From: Pyrrhoderma lamaoense
Taxonomy: Eukaryota; Basidiomycota; Agaricomycetes; Hymenochaetales; Hymenochaetaceae
DNA: 64,000 nucleotides
Assembly (NCBI GenBank): GCA_002794735.1
Contig: NBAZ01000030.1
Coordinates: 99,681-163,680 of the forward strand
Direction of reading: 5' to 3'
How positions within the stretch are numbered: the first letter of the stretch is position 1; the number at the start of each line of letters is the position of its first letter. Of this stretch, positions 48,239-60,053 are shown piece by piece. Under the pieces are notes generated by a model. That model saw only the letters and a list, made by a program, of their open reading frames with translations. It had not been told where the DNA came from and made no database searches. The position numbers and the translations under genes are program-made.

Positions 48239-48826
48239 TTATCGTTTCTTTACCATATCGGCTACAAGCATTCTAGAGAGTGGATCTTCTACATCTCCAT
48301 ATATTTGTCTTTCATCTATACCCTCCCATAATTGTTGCCTCATAGCTGTATTTGACCGAACTAACTGATCTCTATCGCTTTTTTCCTTGGCAATGGTCTC
48401 CTTGGTGGTAGTTGTTGGAATGGAACTTTTGATCTTACTAGCCCTTTCTACAACCGCGTTGTTGCTTTGAGATACACTGCTAGAGTTTCTTGCAACCTCC
48501 TCATTCTCCTTTCTACCTTTCTCTGTCTTTTTTGTTTTTTTATTTCTGCTGCGTAATCTTTTCTTGATATCTTCAAGGGTTGTTTCTGGCCGTTCAGCCC
48601 ATGCTATAGTTCTTCGATAATCTAGCTTGGTTCTCTCAGCTAGTTTTTGGGTCTCAAGCATGAGTTTTTTGTGTCTAATATATTCCTCTTTACTTTTCAA
48701 ATCATCAACACTTGCCCAGGTTCTAACAGGCTTCTGCGGTCCCGTACTTTTCTCGTTCATAGTGCTCTGTTGCTGTCCTTTCCTTCCGTGTGCTGGCGTG
48801 CTCATCTTCAGATTGCAAGTAGCCAC
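48239..48826 (-). CDS. Hypothetical basic, charged protein (195 residues)
   Basis: One uninterrupted minus-strand frame. Start could be at 48826 or at the second ATG, 48802 (MSTPAHGRKG). The protein is rich in Lys, Glu, Arg and Ser, with a central segment likely to form a long helix (RTWASVDDLKSKEEYIRHKK to TTLEDIKKRLRSRNKK), a low-complexity Thr/Lys part and a more ordered-looking C-terminus (QLWEGIDERQIYGDVEDPLSRMLVADMVKKR). It has no signal peptide, membrane segment or motif I recognise. It lies tail-to-tail with gene J. Frame length and lack of breaks argue for a real gene; its function is unknown. Confidence 0.6.
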   Translation of the reverse strand: MATCNLKMSTPAHGRKGQQQSTMNEKSTGPQKPVRTWASVDDLKSKEEYIRHKKLMLETQKLAERTKLDYRRTIAWAERPETTLEDIKKRLRSRNKKTKKTEKGRKENEEVARNSSSVSQSNNAVVERASKIKSSIPTTTTKETIAKEKSDRDQLVRSNTAMRQQLWEGIDERQIYGDVEDPLSRMLVADMVKKR

Positions 48827-49228
48827 ATACTAGCTCCAATTATTAATATATATATACGCCATATCCACAGAGCCTTGAGTTGGCAACAATCTTAAGCAAT
48901 GTCAGATGATGCGATGCATCTTTGCTAGAGCAAAACTCCAGATGATAGCCAATCACATCCCCGACTTTACATGTACTTTGCTAGAGGGTACACTGCTTAG
49001 AGATTCGAGAACGTCTCATACAAACCAGTAAATAGACACGAATAACTCGGTGTTTTGAAAAAGCCAGCGACCATATGTGAATATTTATTTGAGTCTTATC
49101 GATTTCTTTTACATGCATGTATACGGACCTGGAGTCGTAGTAAGCATGATACTTATTTATAACTCGGTTATATATGATCAATACACTTTTTTTATTACAT
49201 GATTACACGATTACATATGAAGAATCGA
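48827..49228. other. Intergenic between the hypothetical gene and the first GH35 gene
   Basis: About 400 AT-rich bases, upstream of the hypothetical gene and downstream of the GH35 gene. I see nothing recognisable in it. Confidence 0.5.
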
Positions 49229-52200
49229 TTATCCATTCAAACTACCTCTTATGCGATCCCCAATACCTGGATTGTTGACCTTTATGTCTCCCACTCCTCC
49301 TTCTACATATCCATCCATCACAACTTCTAAACTCGGATTCACCGCTACCCCTGAAACATTTCCATCAGGGACCATTGCCCACAATGCAACCCCAACAGTA
49401 CTATGTTTCATATCAACACAACATCAATTATGTATCTCAGTAAATATATCCACTTACTTCTTTCCGTGATAATCAAGGATCCCTTCATGAACAGGAAACT
49501 TCGTCTGTGGTCCTAGATTTCCCACCCTCTTCCCCATCATCCATCCGTTCACAAATAATATTGCCCTATAGGGAGTATTTGTGTCCTCACCTCCCTTATC
49601 AAACACGAAACTTAACGGCACATCTCGACCTTTCGGTACATTCAGCTCGAACGTGGTCACAAAGAACCCTACACCCGCATTCCCATTTGGAAGACCATCA
49701 GACAGACTTCGCTTTGTCCATGATGATGTATCAAATCCAGGGAGATGCCAGCCCTCTCGCTCCGCGAAAAGACCTCCTTCATTTACAACCCCCGCGTCCT
49801 ATCTGGAAAGCTGTGGTATCACATGTATAGATGTAGAAGTACGTTAGTAAGACGACATCCATTATATGCACAGAACTCGGAAAAAAAACCTACTTTGTGT
49901 AACCCCCAACCTTACCCTGAACCTTCCACTCTTCAAATGAGCCGTTATTTAGTTGAAATCCACGGACTCCACGAGGTGATTTTGAATTATTAGGGTTCGC
50001 TGAAGTATGTTATTGTGAGTACCTATTAGAAGCACAAAGGCGGCGGAAAATCTGACAATTTGTCTCATTCAGACCCATATTATCCTGTTTTTCATCAGCA
50101 TTTAAAGGCATTATAGTGTATATGTAGATAGCAAGGTCTTACTTGAACAATGGTGATAACATTATCCCGTCCAATCCGTATCGATCCCCCAGGGAAATCG
50201 AAAACTTCATCCGTTTCCTCAAGAATGTTCCGATTATCTGAAGAGCTTATCGTATAGGATAGAAAATTTCAGAACGGTTTATATGCATTCAGATATAGTA
50301 ATCATTACTAACTTCCCAAAAGACGTGTTCAAGAATACATCATTCAACCAAACACTCGCTGCGAACGCTTTGAGTACACTATATGTCAGTACACGTGCAA
50401 AAATAATAGCTGACTTCACTCACCTTCACCTCCATTTATCGATAGATTCACCGATGTCTCAGATCCAGTTCCGATGAAATGTCCTCGCCATAGAACAATG
50501 TTTTCGCAACTAAATCCATCGCATATACTCAACCCGACTTCAATCCCTTATTCTAAGAAATCGGACTCACTATCCATAATCACATCCATACAGTACTCTC
50601 CCGTCTCCATAGTATGGCTTGAACGGACTATTTGTGCTCGTCTTGTTAGCGATCACCCATCCACTATCATCAAATCCATCTTCGATCTCAGGTAGACTAT
50701 TAGCATATCGCCAGTCTTTAAGTTCAGGTACTGATATATCCTCCGCCCTCCCTTCCAGCTCAAGTTTTCCAACAAGAATACCGGGATCACCTTCAAGACG
50801 AACCGTTTTCCCATTCCATGTCACATCTTTGACCGAATCAGGAGCAATTACAGTGAGATCTACGTCTTCAATGAGATCGCCTTGGAGCGAGAGTGTCCCC
50901 CCGTCACTCGAGACTGATGCATTCCGAACGAGATAGGGTCCTCCAACAAGTACAGATGAATTCGTACCAAACTGCCAGTAATGACTGAATTCCTCTCCCG
51001 CCGATGGAATGACAGGAGAGAAGAATGTCCCTACTGTGTCTGTATCACCGAACAAGACTAACTGAGAGTCTGACTCGTAAATGGTGAGTAATCCAGTAAT
51101 GTTTCCTAGTATTCCTATTGTCGTCGGTCCACTTGCCGCCGAGGGTGGGGATATATGTATACGAGCATCATTGGATACAGATGAGTTGTTATCCAGATAT
51201 ACCGCAAACTCGTGCTGCTGCCTTGTGTCTCCAGATAGGAAGAGAACATCACGAGAGCCAATTTTTCCAGCGAAAAAAACAGTCGCCGTTGAGTAAAGAA
51301 GAGAAGATGTACCAAACTTATAATCTGTAACGATCACCTTGGACTGTCTACCGGTGAGTATGATTGAGGGAACACTTCGAGGAAGAGTTAGTATCCCAAT
51401 CGATGTGAATACATCGAGAGTAAATTCAGTCGTCGCTCTGTTTCCTCATCAGACACCGCAATTACACTCCATACAAACAATAACTTACGTTGAGGTTGAA
51501 TCTGTCTGCCTCGCTATATAGAATCCTGCCCCCGTTTCCGGATTCGATAAGAATACAACGAATGCATCTGGATTTGATACGTTCACATCAGGAGATGAGC
51601 TATTCCCAATCCAGTCTGTTTTATAAATATCTGGAGAGCTACGAAGGAATATTCCTTGGTTTTTGAGTTCTGTGTATTTCGTAGTCAAGAGTCTGTTTTC
51701 TTGTATTGCGCTACCGTAGTCATAAGATGCTTTTAAGTCAGATAGTAAGATATAGCTTTACTATCGACAAAAAAGAATTGGAGCTTACTGTATACTCCAG
51801 GATAGGGTATCGAACCCCAAGAAGTGCCACTACAAATGATGGTTATGATAAGTCATACAACCGTTTCATATAGCTAATTACTGACCCATAAAGCATGTAA
51901 TAGCTGACAAGTTTGACATTCGCTGCCCATAGTGACTTGTAAAAGACGTTTTCGAAATCTGGTCCGGTCAATGTCTGACAGTTTGAGTATCCAGGAGCAT
52001 TAGGACCCCATGGATCGAATGCACCACCTTGAAACTAAATTTCCCATTCTCAACCCTTACCATATTGTACTTCACACTCGCGTAATATACTCACCTCTGG
52101 CATATAGAATGGTTCACTTGGATTAGTATCTGTCAAGATTCCAATGAGTTAAGTCTCAATAATTTGATAAATATTGGTATATACTCAGGTGGTAATCGTG

Positions 52201-53419
52201 ATAATTCGCGACAACCGGGCTCCACCTATCGGGATTTGAACAGTCAAACCCTTGAGGATATGAATCGAGTCTATAAGGAGTGATTCTTAAGCTCCTGAGG
52301 CTACCTTCACATCCAAGTCACTCATGATATTTACCCATAAATATCAACAGCTCCCTATGATTATCGAATCAACGATACGGTAAAATACTGATGAAATTGA
52401 CTTACTGTCCCATTTACAAAGTTCTTTCGTTGTCCGGGATCATTGTAAGTTAATGGAACAATCACACCTCCGGCCCTATATGCATCCTCAAGTTCTTGGA
52501 AATACTCAGCCTGTCCAAATCCGCCTTGGGAGTATTCGTTATCTTAAATATGAGTTTGACGTTAGTATCACCAAAGCAGTAAAGTAAAATAGATTTACCG
52601 ATTTGTACAGCTTGATGGATTATAAATCAACTTCAAGCTAATCCTGTTAACAAACAAGACACACCTATAACAGGACCTCCTTCGTCGATCTGATTGGGTA
52701 CAACAAAGTCGATGATGGAAGCAATGTACTCCTTCCATGCATCATGGTAGTCTGTAGCATTAGTACGTAGTGTTCCAGCAACTTCAGCTGTCACCCAGTG
52801 AGGCAGACCACCTGCAGTGGTCTCTCCATTCATGTATGGACCTTAGATGTCATCTGAGCTCTCGACGTTATCCTTTGAGTTACGCAGTATATGCATACCT
52901 GGACGCAGAACAATCCAGAGCCCAACTGCTTTGGCGATGTCAAAAAGGGTCTGCAGAGATCTGATACCATCGAAGTCGATGACACCGCGAGACGGATTAA
53001 TTGCTCCCCCTAGTTCGATAAGTAATTGAGATTGGCACTTTTACAAGATATCAAGCGTACAATGCAGATAAACACTGATTCCATTAAGCCCCGTAGCTTT
53101 GACCTTCTGTAGGATATCAAGCCAAAGAGATGGAACTGGCAGACGAAATGTATGGAATTCTCCAGAGCTATATGTAGAGTTAGCTCGCTATGTGAGTTTT
53201 TCTTTTATTTGTCCTGAAAGTTTACTGTAAAAATATGCGTTGCCCTCTTACAACGAGACTGTACTGGTCCCATTGAACCTGGCTATTTGTGGATATTTGT
53301 CTTTGGCTTGTCTCCGTATTCGTATTAAATGCTGAGCTGGTGGGTATTGAGTGGATAAGTAGCAATATGACTAATAATGAAACCGAGAAGAGATATTTCA
53401 ACTTAAAGTGGTACCCCAT
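49229..53419 (-). CDS. Secreted GH35 beta-galactosidase, copy 1
   Basis: Glycoside hydrolase family 35 removes terminal beta-galactose from galactans and related plant polysaccharides outside the cell. I chose the start at 53419 ([11 protein letters not shown]) because it gives a signal peptide with core [12 protein letters not shown]. Exon 1 ends at 53226; many short exons follow. Landmarks in order: [28 protein letters not shown] written across the first intron, [40 protein letters not shown] (catalytic acid/base Glu in the NEY motif), MPE then [10 protein letters not shown] (nucleophile region, split by an intron), the beta-rich middle domain ([16 protein letters not shown]), and a jelly-roll end ([32 protein letters not shown]). 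All splice junctions checked keep the frame and no stop was found. A tandem paralogue lies upstream at 54943-59152. Confidence 0.9.
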
Positions 53420-54942
53420 TGCAGGTGATGGATGGCCACTATATTCTCTCCAAATTAAATTAAAACAGCAGAGCTTTATATCCATAGTTTCACTGCACAC
53501 CCCTTGGACTATATTTTATGCATTAAATCCAGAAACTGCCGTAGTAGCAAATAATCTTCTCTAAGAAGTACTTTTGGATTTTACACGTGGTATTATAGAG
53601 GTCTCGTGAGCTTTTCGAAGATTTTACCAGAGCAATAGGAAGCTTCAAAATCGGGTGCAGGGGTGTACCTCAACAATCCGGGCCGTTAGAAGCTTTGATG
53701 ATTATTGTAGTAACTGAGTAAAACAGATTTTCAAATGTATCTTGCATTTGTCATCTGATATGTGTTTATATAAGCTTATGCTGACCTTGCACTAGTGAGA
53801 GACGCTCGCTTAATCAGAATTAGTCATAATGCAAAAGAACGTGCATAGTCGATATCAGTGATGATACTTGTATTATGTGTGTTACAATGAACTAGCACGG
53901 GCCATATCGTTGATCAGCGCATTGGAAAAAGACAAAGCTCTCTCAGTTTGGGATACCCTGACTTGATTTCTCTTTTCTACTAGGATGAGTCGGACACAAT
54001 CATAATTTCAAATCTGACTGCCTCACACTTACGGGTGGGTGGTTTATAGTACCGCATTCTTGCACCCTTAAAGCTAATAAGGCTGTATTGTAACCGAGTC
54101 AACATACAGTAACATCATAACCTATGCAGTCAAAGTAGGAACAAGCTGATGTCATCGATTCTATCATTCTCTCACAGACAGAAGGCTTTTGGTTCTTTAA
54201 CGACTCAGCCAGCATGAGAACTGTGATGCCAAGAATATTATTCACATCACTGGTTCGCAGTTCTAGCCTCTTTTATCGACCATTAGAAGATATGTTGTTC
54301 TAGGACTCCGAAGACGAGCCTGGAATGCGGTATGCGGCGAACTAGCTATCGGACCGCGAAAGCGATACATAAACTAAATCCAATAAGAAGATCATTTATC
54401 AAGCAGTTCTATGACCGAATAAGGAGAAGATACTTTTATGGGGTTTTGAGTTGAAGTTAGCTTGTATCTGGACAACTACGCGGTATACGGATAACTAGTT
54501 CAGCTCCGGTCAACTCCGGGTATGTTTCTCACTTCCGATCATATATCTCGCAAACATTGAATTCAGATTGTAAATTTGTGGATCAATCTTTTTTTGATCC
54601 GTAATCTCTAAATTAGGCACGTACTTTATGTTAAGTTTTCTTTTAGTTAACACGTTGGCATTTATAGGTGCATATACTCAATATTTGACGAATTGTATCT
54701 TGACTTTACTCGAGACGCCCGCCCGGTAACCTTTCAGATTCAGACTGAAATCCACAGTCGTTTACTGACTACGCCCTAGTTTACTAGTCATTAGTTTATG
54801 ATATACCCAATTACAAATAAATTCCATCATGGATACAAATGACTCTCGAACTTTTACGAGTATCTATTATAGTTCTATCATATTTCAAATTATTTATATA
54901 TCTGAACAGTCCCTATTTCATCGGTTACACATAAAGAGTCAA
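53420..54942. other. Intergenic: promoter of GH35 copy 1 and 3' flank of copy 2
   Basis: No gene is supported. A block at 53663-53693 is shared with the promoter of the second GH35 gene. The remainder, about 53700-54800, shows no coding signal. Confidence 0.55.
53663..53693 (-). promoter_or_regulatory. Conserved GH35 promoter block, copy 1
   Basis: GTGTACCTCAACA then TCCGGGCCGTTAGAAGC, about 245 bases upstream of the start codon. The second gene has the same block at 59379-59409. The CGGGCCG core at 53679-53685 is an inverted CGG/CCG pair, the kind of half-site arrangement Zn(II)2Cys6 regulators bind; that assignment is inference. Confidence 0.5.
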
Positions 54943-57900
54943 TCATCCATTCAAACTACCACTTATGCGATCCCCAATACCTGGATTGTTGACCTTTATG
55001 TCACCCACCCCTCCTTCTACATATCCATCCATCACAACTTCTAAACTCGGCTTCACCTCCACCCCTGAAACATTTCCATCAGGGACCATTGCCCACAATG
55101 CAATCCCAACAGTACTATGTTTCATTTTAATACAACATCAATCATGTATCTCAGTAAATATATCCACTTACTTCTTTCCGTGATAATCAAGGATCCCTTC
55201 ATGAACGGGAAACTTCGTCTGTGGTCCTAGATTTCCCACCCTCTTCCCCATCATCCATCCGTTCACAAATAATATTGCCCTATAGGGAACATTTGTGTCC
55301 TCACTTCCCTTATCAAACACGAAGCTTAACGGCACATCTCGACCTTTTGGTACATTCAGCTCGAACGTGGTCACAAAAAACCCTACACCCGCATTCCCAT
55401 TTGGTAGACCATCAGACAGACTTCGCTTCGTCCATGATGATGTATCAAATCCAGGGAGATGCCAACCCTCTCGCTCCGCGAAAAGACCTCCTTCATTTAC
55501 AACTCCTCGCGTCCTATCTGGAAAGCTGTGGTATTACATGTATAGATTTAGAAATGTGTTAGTAAGACAACATCCATTATATGCACAGAAAACAGAAAGA
55601 AGACGTACTTTGTGTAACCCCCAACCTTACCCTGAACCTTCCACTCCCCAAATGAGCCGTTATTTAGTTGAAATCCACGGACTCCACGAGGCGATTTCGA
55701 GTTATTAGGGTTCGCTAGATTTTAGTATCATAAGTCATGTATGAGGAATGGCAGAATATGGTAGAAATGCTAACAAACTGTCTCATTCAAACCCATATTA
55801 TCCTACTTGATATCAGTATTCGAGTACATTGTTGTTGTATAGAATGTGAAGGCCTTACTTGAACAATAGTTACAACGTTATCTCGACCTATTCGAATCGA
55901 TCCTCCAGGAAAATCGAAAACTTCGTCTGTCTCCTCGATGACAACACGATTGCTTGTAGAGCTTATCGTTGAGGATAACACATTCAGAATATAATATACA
56001 TATATACATTCAAAGGCTCGCGAACAGACGCTTACTTTCCAAAAGAAGTATTCAAGAATACATCATTCAACCAAACACTCGCCGCGAACGCTTTGAGTAC
56101 ACTATATGTCAGTACAAAAGCACAAATATTAGCTAAATCTACTCACCTTCACCTCCATTTATCGATAGATTTACCGATGTCTCAGATCCAGTTCCGATGA
56201 AATGTCCTCGCCATAGAACAATGTTTTCACAACTACAGAAACCGCATATACTCAGCCCTACTTCAATCCCTTATCTTAAGAAATCGGACTCACTATCCAT
56301 AGTCACATCCATACAATACTCTCCCGTCTCCATAGTATGGCTTGAACGGACTATTTGTGCTTGTCTTGTTAGCGATCACCCATCCACTATCATCAAATCC
56401 ATCTTCAATCTCAGGTAGACTATTAGCATAACGCCAGTCTTTAAGTTCAGGTACCAATATGTCCTCCGCCTTCCCTTCCAGCTCAAGTCTCCCAACAAAG
56501 ATCCCGGAATCACCTTCAAGACGAACCGTTCTCCCATTCCATGCCACATCTTTGACCGAATCAGGAGCAATTACAATGAGATCTACGTCTCCAATAAGGT
56601 CGCCTTGAAGCGAGAGTATCCCCCGTCACTCGATATTGATGCATTCCGAACAAGATAGGGTCCGCCAACAAGGACAGATGAGTTTGTACCGATCTGCCAG
56701 TAGTGACTGAATTCCTCTCCTGCCGATGGAATGACAGGAGAGAAGAATGCCCCTACTGTGTCTGTATCACCGAACAAGACTAACTGAGAGTCTGACTCGT
56801 AAATGGTGAGTAATCCAGTAATGCTCCCTAGTATTCCTATTGTCGTCGGTCCACTTGCTGTCGAGGGTGGAGATGCATGTATACGAGCATCATCAGCCAC
56901 AGATGAATTTTTATCCAGATATACTGCAAACTCGTGCTGCTGCCTTGTGTCTCCAGATAGGAGCAGAACATCACGAGATCCAATTTTTCCAGCGAAGAAA
57001 ACAGTCGCCGTTGAGTAGAGAAGAGAAGATGTACCAAACTCATAATCTGTAACGATTACCTTTGACTGTCTACCGGTGAGTGTGATTGAGGGTATACTCC
57101 GAGGTAGAGTCAGCATCCCAATCGATGTGGATACATCGAGAGTGAACTCGGTAGTCGCTCTGTTTCCTCATCAGTTACTGCAATTATACTCTATACAAAC
57201 ATTAACTTACGTTGAGGTTGAATCTGTCTGCCTCGCTATATAGAATCCTGCACCTGTATCCGGGTTTGATAAGAATACAACGAATGCATCTGGATTTGAA
57301 ACGTTCACAGCAGTAGATGAGCTATTCCCGATCCAATCTGTTTTATAAGTATCTGGAGAACTGCGAAGGAATATTCCTTGGTTTTTGAGTTCTGTATACT
57401 TTGACGTTAGAAGTCTGTTTTCCTGTATTGCGCTACCATAGTCATATGAGGCTTCATGAGTTATCTAATGAGCCATGCTTTTCCTTCATCACACATGTGG
57501 AGGGCTTACTATATACACTATGATGAGGTATCGATCCCCAGGAAGTACCACTGGGAATTTGATATTATTGTCAGTAATCTTCGTGTAGGGCTTAAGTCAC
57601 TACCAACCCATAAAACATATAGTAGTTGAGAAATTTCGCATTTGCTGCCCATAGTGACTTATAGAAAACATTTTCAAAGTCCGGCCCTGTCATGATCCTG
57701 CAATTCGAATAGTCGGGAGCACCCGGGCCCCATGCATTGGATGCTCCACCTTGATACTTTATTGCGGATGTTCATTTTCGTCATAGGGTATTATATACAT
57801 CACTCACTCACTTCTGGCATAGCAAATGGTTCACTAGGGTTATTTTCTATACGTAATTAAGCTAGTCAGCATCGCATGAGTGATATGAGAAAACTACTAA

Positions 57901-59152
57901 ATCGAGCATACCTATGTGATAATCATGATAGTTTGTCACAACGGGGTTCCACTTCTCGGGATTAGAGCAATCAAATTCCTGAGGGTATGCATCAACCCTT
58001 GAATTGATATTAAATAACAAACTTCTATGAGCGGTGGATCTAAATAATGTACCCATAGATATCAACAGCTCCCTATATGAGTATATTAGGAACATCCAAG
58101 AACTTTATTATTATTTCTAGGTGACTCACTGTTCCGTTAATAAAGCTCATGCGCTCCCCGGGATCATTGTAAGTCAGTGGGACGATCACACCCCAGCCCG
58201 ATATGTATCTTCAAGCTCTTGGAAATACTCGGCCTGGCCGAATCCAGTCTGTGAGTATTCATTATCTTTCAAGAAGCCATGTCGTTATTATATCCGAGTA
58301 CGAGGTATCACAGAAGCGTACCAACTTGCACAGCTAGACATATGTATCATCAGCTCAAATTAGAATCTTATTTTGAAACGTGAGTACCTATAACAGGGCC
58401 TCCTTCGTCAAACTGATTTGGTACAACAAGCTCGATGATAGCATCAATGTATTCCTTCCAGGCGTCATGGTAGTCTGTTGCCATAGTACGTGGCGTCCCG
58501 GCTATCTCAGTAGTAACCCAATGGGCTAAACCGCCCGCACTTGTTTCTGCATTGACATATGGTCCTTACGTGCAAGTTATATACCTATAGTTCAACGCAG
58601 AGCTATTGGATAGATGCATACCTGGGCGCAAGACTATCCAAATACCGGCTGCTTTGGCAAGGTCAAAAAGATGCTGCAAAGATCTTATCCCGTCAAAGTC
58701 AATGACACCCCGAGATGGATTTATCGCTCCCCCTGAGATTAGTTGTCAGAGGAAGTGATACTCATGCAGAAGCCTCAGACATACAGTGGAGGTAGACGCT
58801 TATACCGTTAAATCCAGCTGCTTTGATTTTCTGTAGGATATCAAGCCAGAGAGATGGGACTGGGAGGCGATACGTGTGGAATTCTCCAGAACTATGCCCA
58901 TGTGTCCGGTGTTATTACATTTCTTCTGGTTTACTTAAAATCTTACTGTAAAAAGATACGCTGCCCTCTAAGTATGGGACTATATTGATCCCACTGGACT
59001 TGTCCCGTTGCTCCGCTTGCAGATATTCGTCTTTGATTGTTCCTCTTACCGTGTAGATTAGTCAACGAGCCGACAGATATTGATCGAGCAAGCAGCGGCA
59101 GAACAAAAAGCAGAAAGAGTAATAGATGATCAAAGCTCCAACGCTTCCCCAT
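54943..59152 (-). CDS. Secreted GH35 beta-galactosidase, copy 2
   Basis: Tandem paralogue of the preceding GH35 gene. It starts [11 protein letters not shown] with a signal peptide ([13 protein letters not shown]), a different N-terminus from copy 1. Landmarks: [17 protein letters not shown] across the first intron, [23 protein letters not shown] (acid/base Glu retained), MPE then [44 protein letters not shown], ending [12 protein letters not shown]. Two frameshifts lie in G/C runs one base shorter than copy 1: five C at 56620-56624 (copy 1 has six) and four C at 58191-58194 (five expected for RAGGVIVPL). I saw no other break. The nucleophile-proximal FDPWG of copy 1 reads SNAWG here, so activity could differ. 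Introns are at the positions used in copy 1. Confidence 0.86.
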
Positions 59153-59729
59153 TGTAGGAAATGAAGTGTATACTACTCAGGTTCAGTGTAGATACACTTA
59201 AGAGCTGATGCTGTATCTTCTTTGGGAGTAAAAAGCATTTTTATTATATGGATGCAACAATTGTTAGCAGTAACTTCTGAGAAGTAGCTTTGAGATACTC
59301 ACGTGGCATTTGATAGGTCTTGTGGGCTATTTATGGACCGTACCAAAGTGAAAAGAAGGCTTAATGTCGGAAATAGTGGTGTACTTCAACACCCCGGACC
59401 GTCAGAAGCTATAGATATTGATCACAGACCTCTTGGAGAAATTGGAGTCAGCATATGTAAATCACACGAGCATTTACCTTAACCAAGTGACGCACATTGG
59501 ATCTAGACTCAATAAACAGATAAAAGTAGATTCAAAGAAAATCATCGGTGATATTTGAACAACACTTACACTTATATATCCGCGGTAAAAATAAAGCTTA
59601 CGTAGCTTAAGTAACATAACCCAGACTGCTAATGGCCGGCTTTTACCGAGCTCACGAAAAATTTCCTTAATTGAGACTACTCACTCTTCAACTGTTTACT
59701 ACGTTTATTATACCCAGCCTTCGATAGGT
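59153..59729. promoter_or_regulatory. Divergent region between GH35 copy 2 and the UPF0390 gene
   Basis: 577 bases between divergent start codons. It contains the shared GH35 block at 59379-59409 (GTGTACTTCAACA, CCCGGACCGTCAGAAGC), about 230 bases upstream of the GH35 start; its CGGACCG core is at 59395-59401. No other feature was recognised. Confidence 0.5.
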
Positions 59730-60053
59730 ATGGCTCAAGGCAAATCTAAGGGCCTTCAGAAAAAGGCCGAATCCTCGAGACATGCCTCTAAAGCCGCTGC
59801 TAATACTAAGAAGGGTAGGCGCGTTATAGCCCCTAAGCGAGCGGCAGCAGTCAAGAAGGATGCTCTAAACAAGGTCAGTGTATTTCGTATATGCAGAGAA
59901 ACAAAGTTGGGTCTGACATAGGTCTCCTCATCATCTATCTTATAGTCGCTATCTGCTAAGATTAACCGGTCAATTGAACAGCAATTAGCCTCCGCTGCGA
60001 ACCCTGGAACACTTACAATCCTGCGTAATGAAGCACCAGCAGAGTACGCCTAG
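59730..60053 (+). CDS. UPF0390 family small basic protein
   Basis: Two exons, 59730-59873 and 59946-60053, separated by a 72-base GT-AG intron; 83 residues, close to the family's usual size. The N-terminus MAQGKSKGLQKKAESSRHASKAAANTKKGRRVIAPK is written here in part only: MAQGKSKGLQKK and AANTKKGRRVIAPK are the diagnostic segments of UPF0390 (fungal DUF2462, related to the Leydig cell tumour 10 kDa protein). The C-terminal part reads LSAKINRSIEQQLASAANPG. The protein is very Lys/Ala-rich and probably nuclear or nucleolar, but its biochemical role is not established. The frame is intact. Confidence 0.9.
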
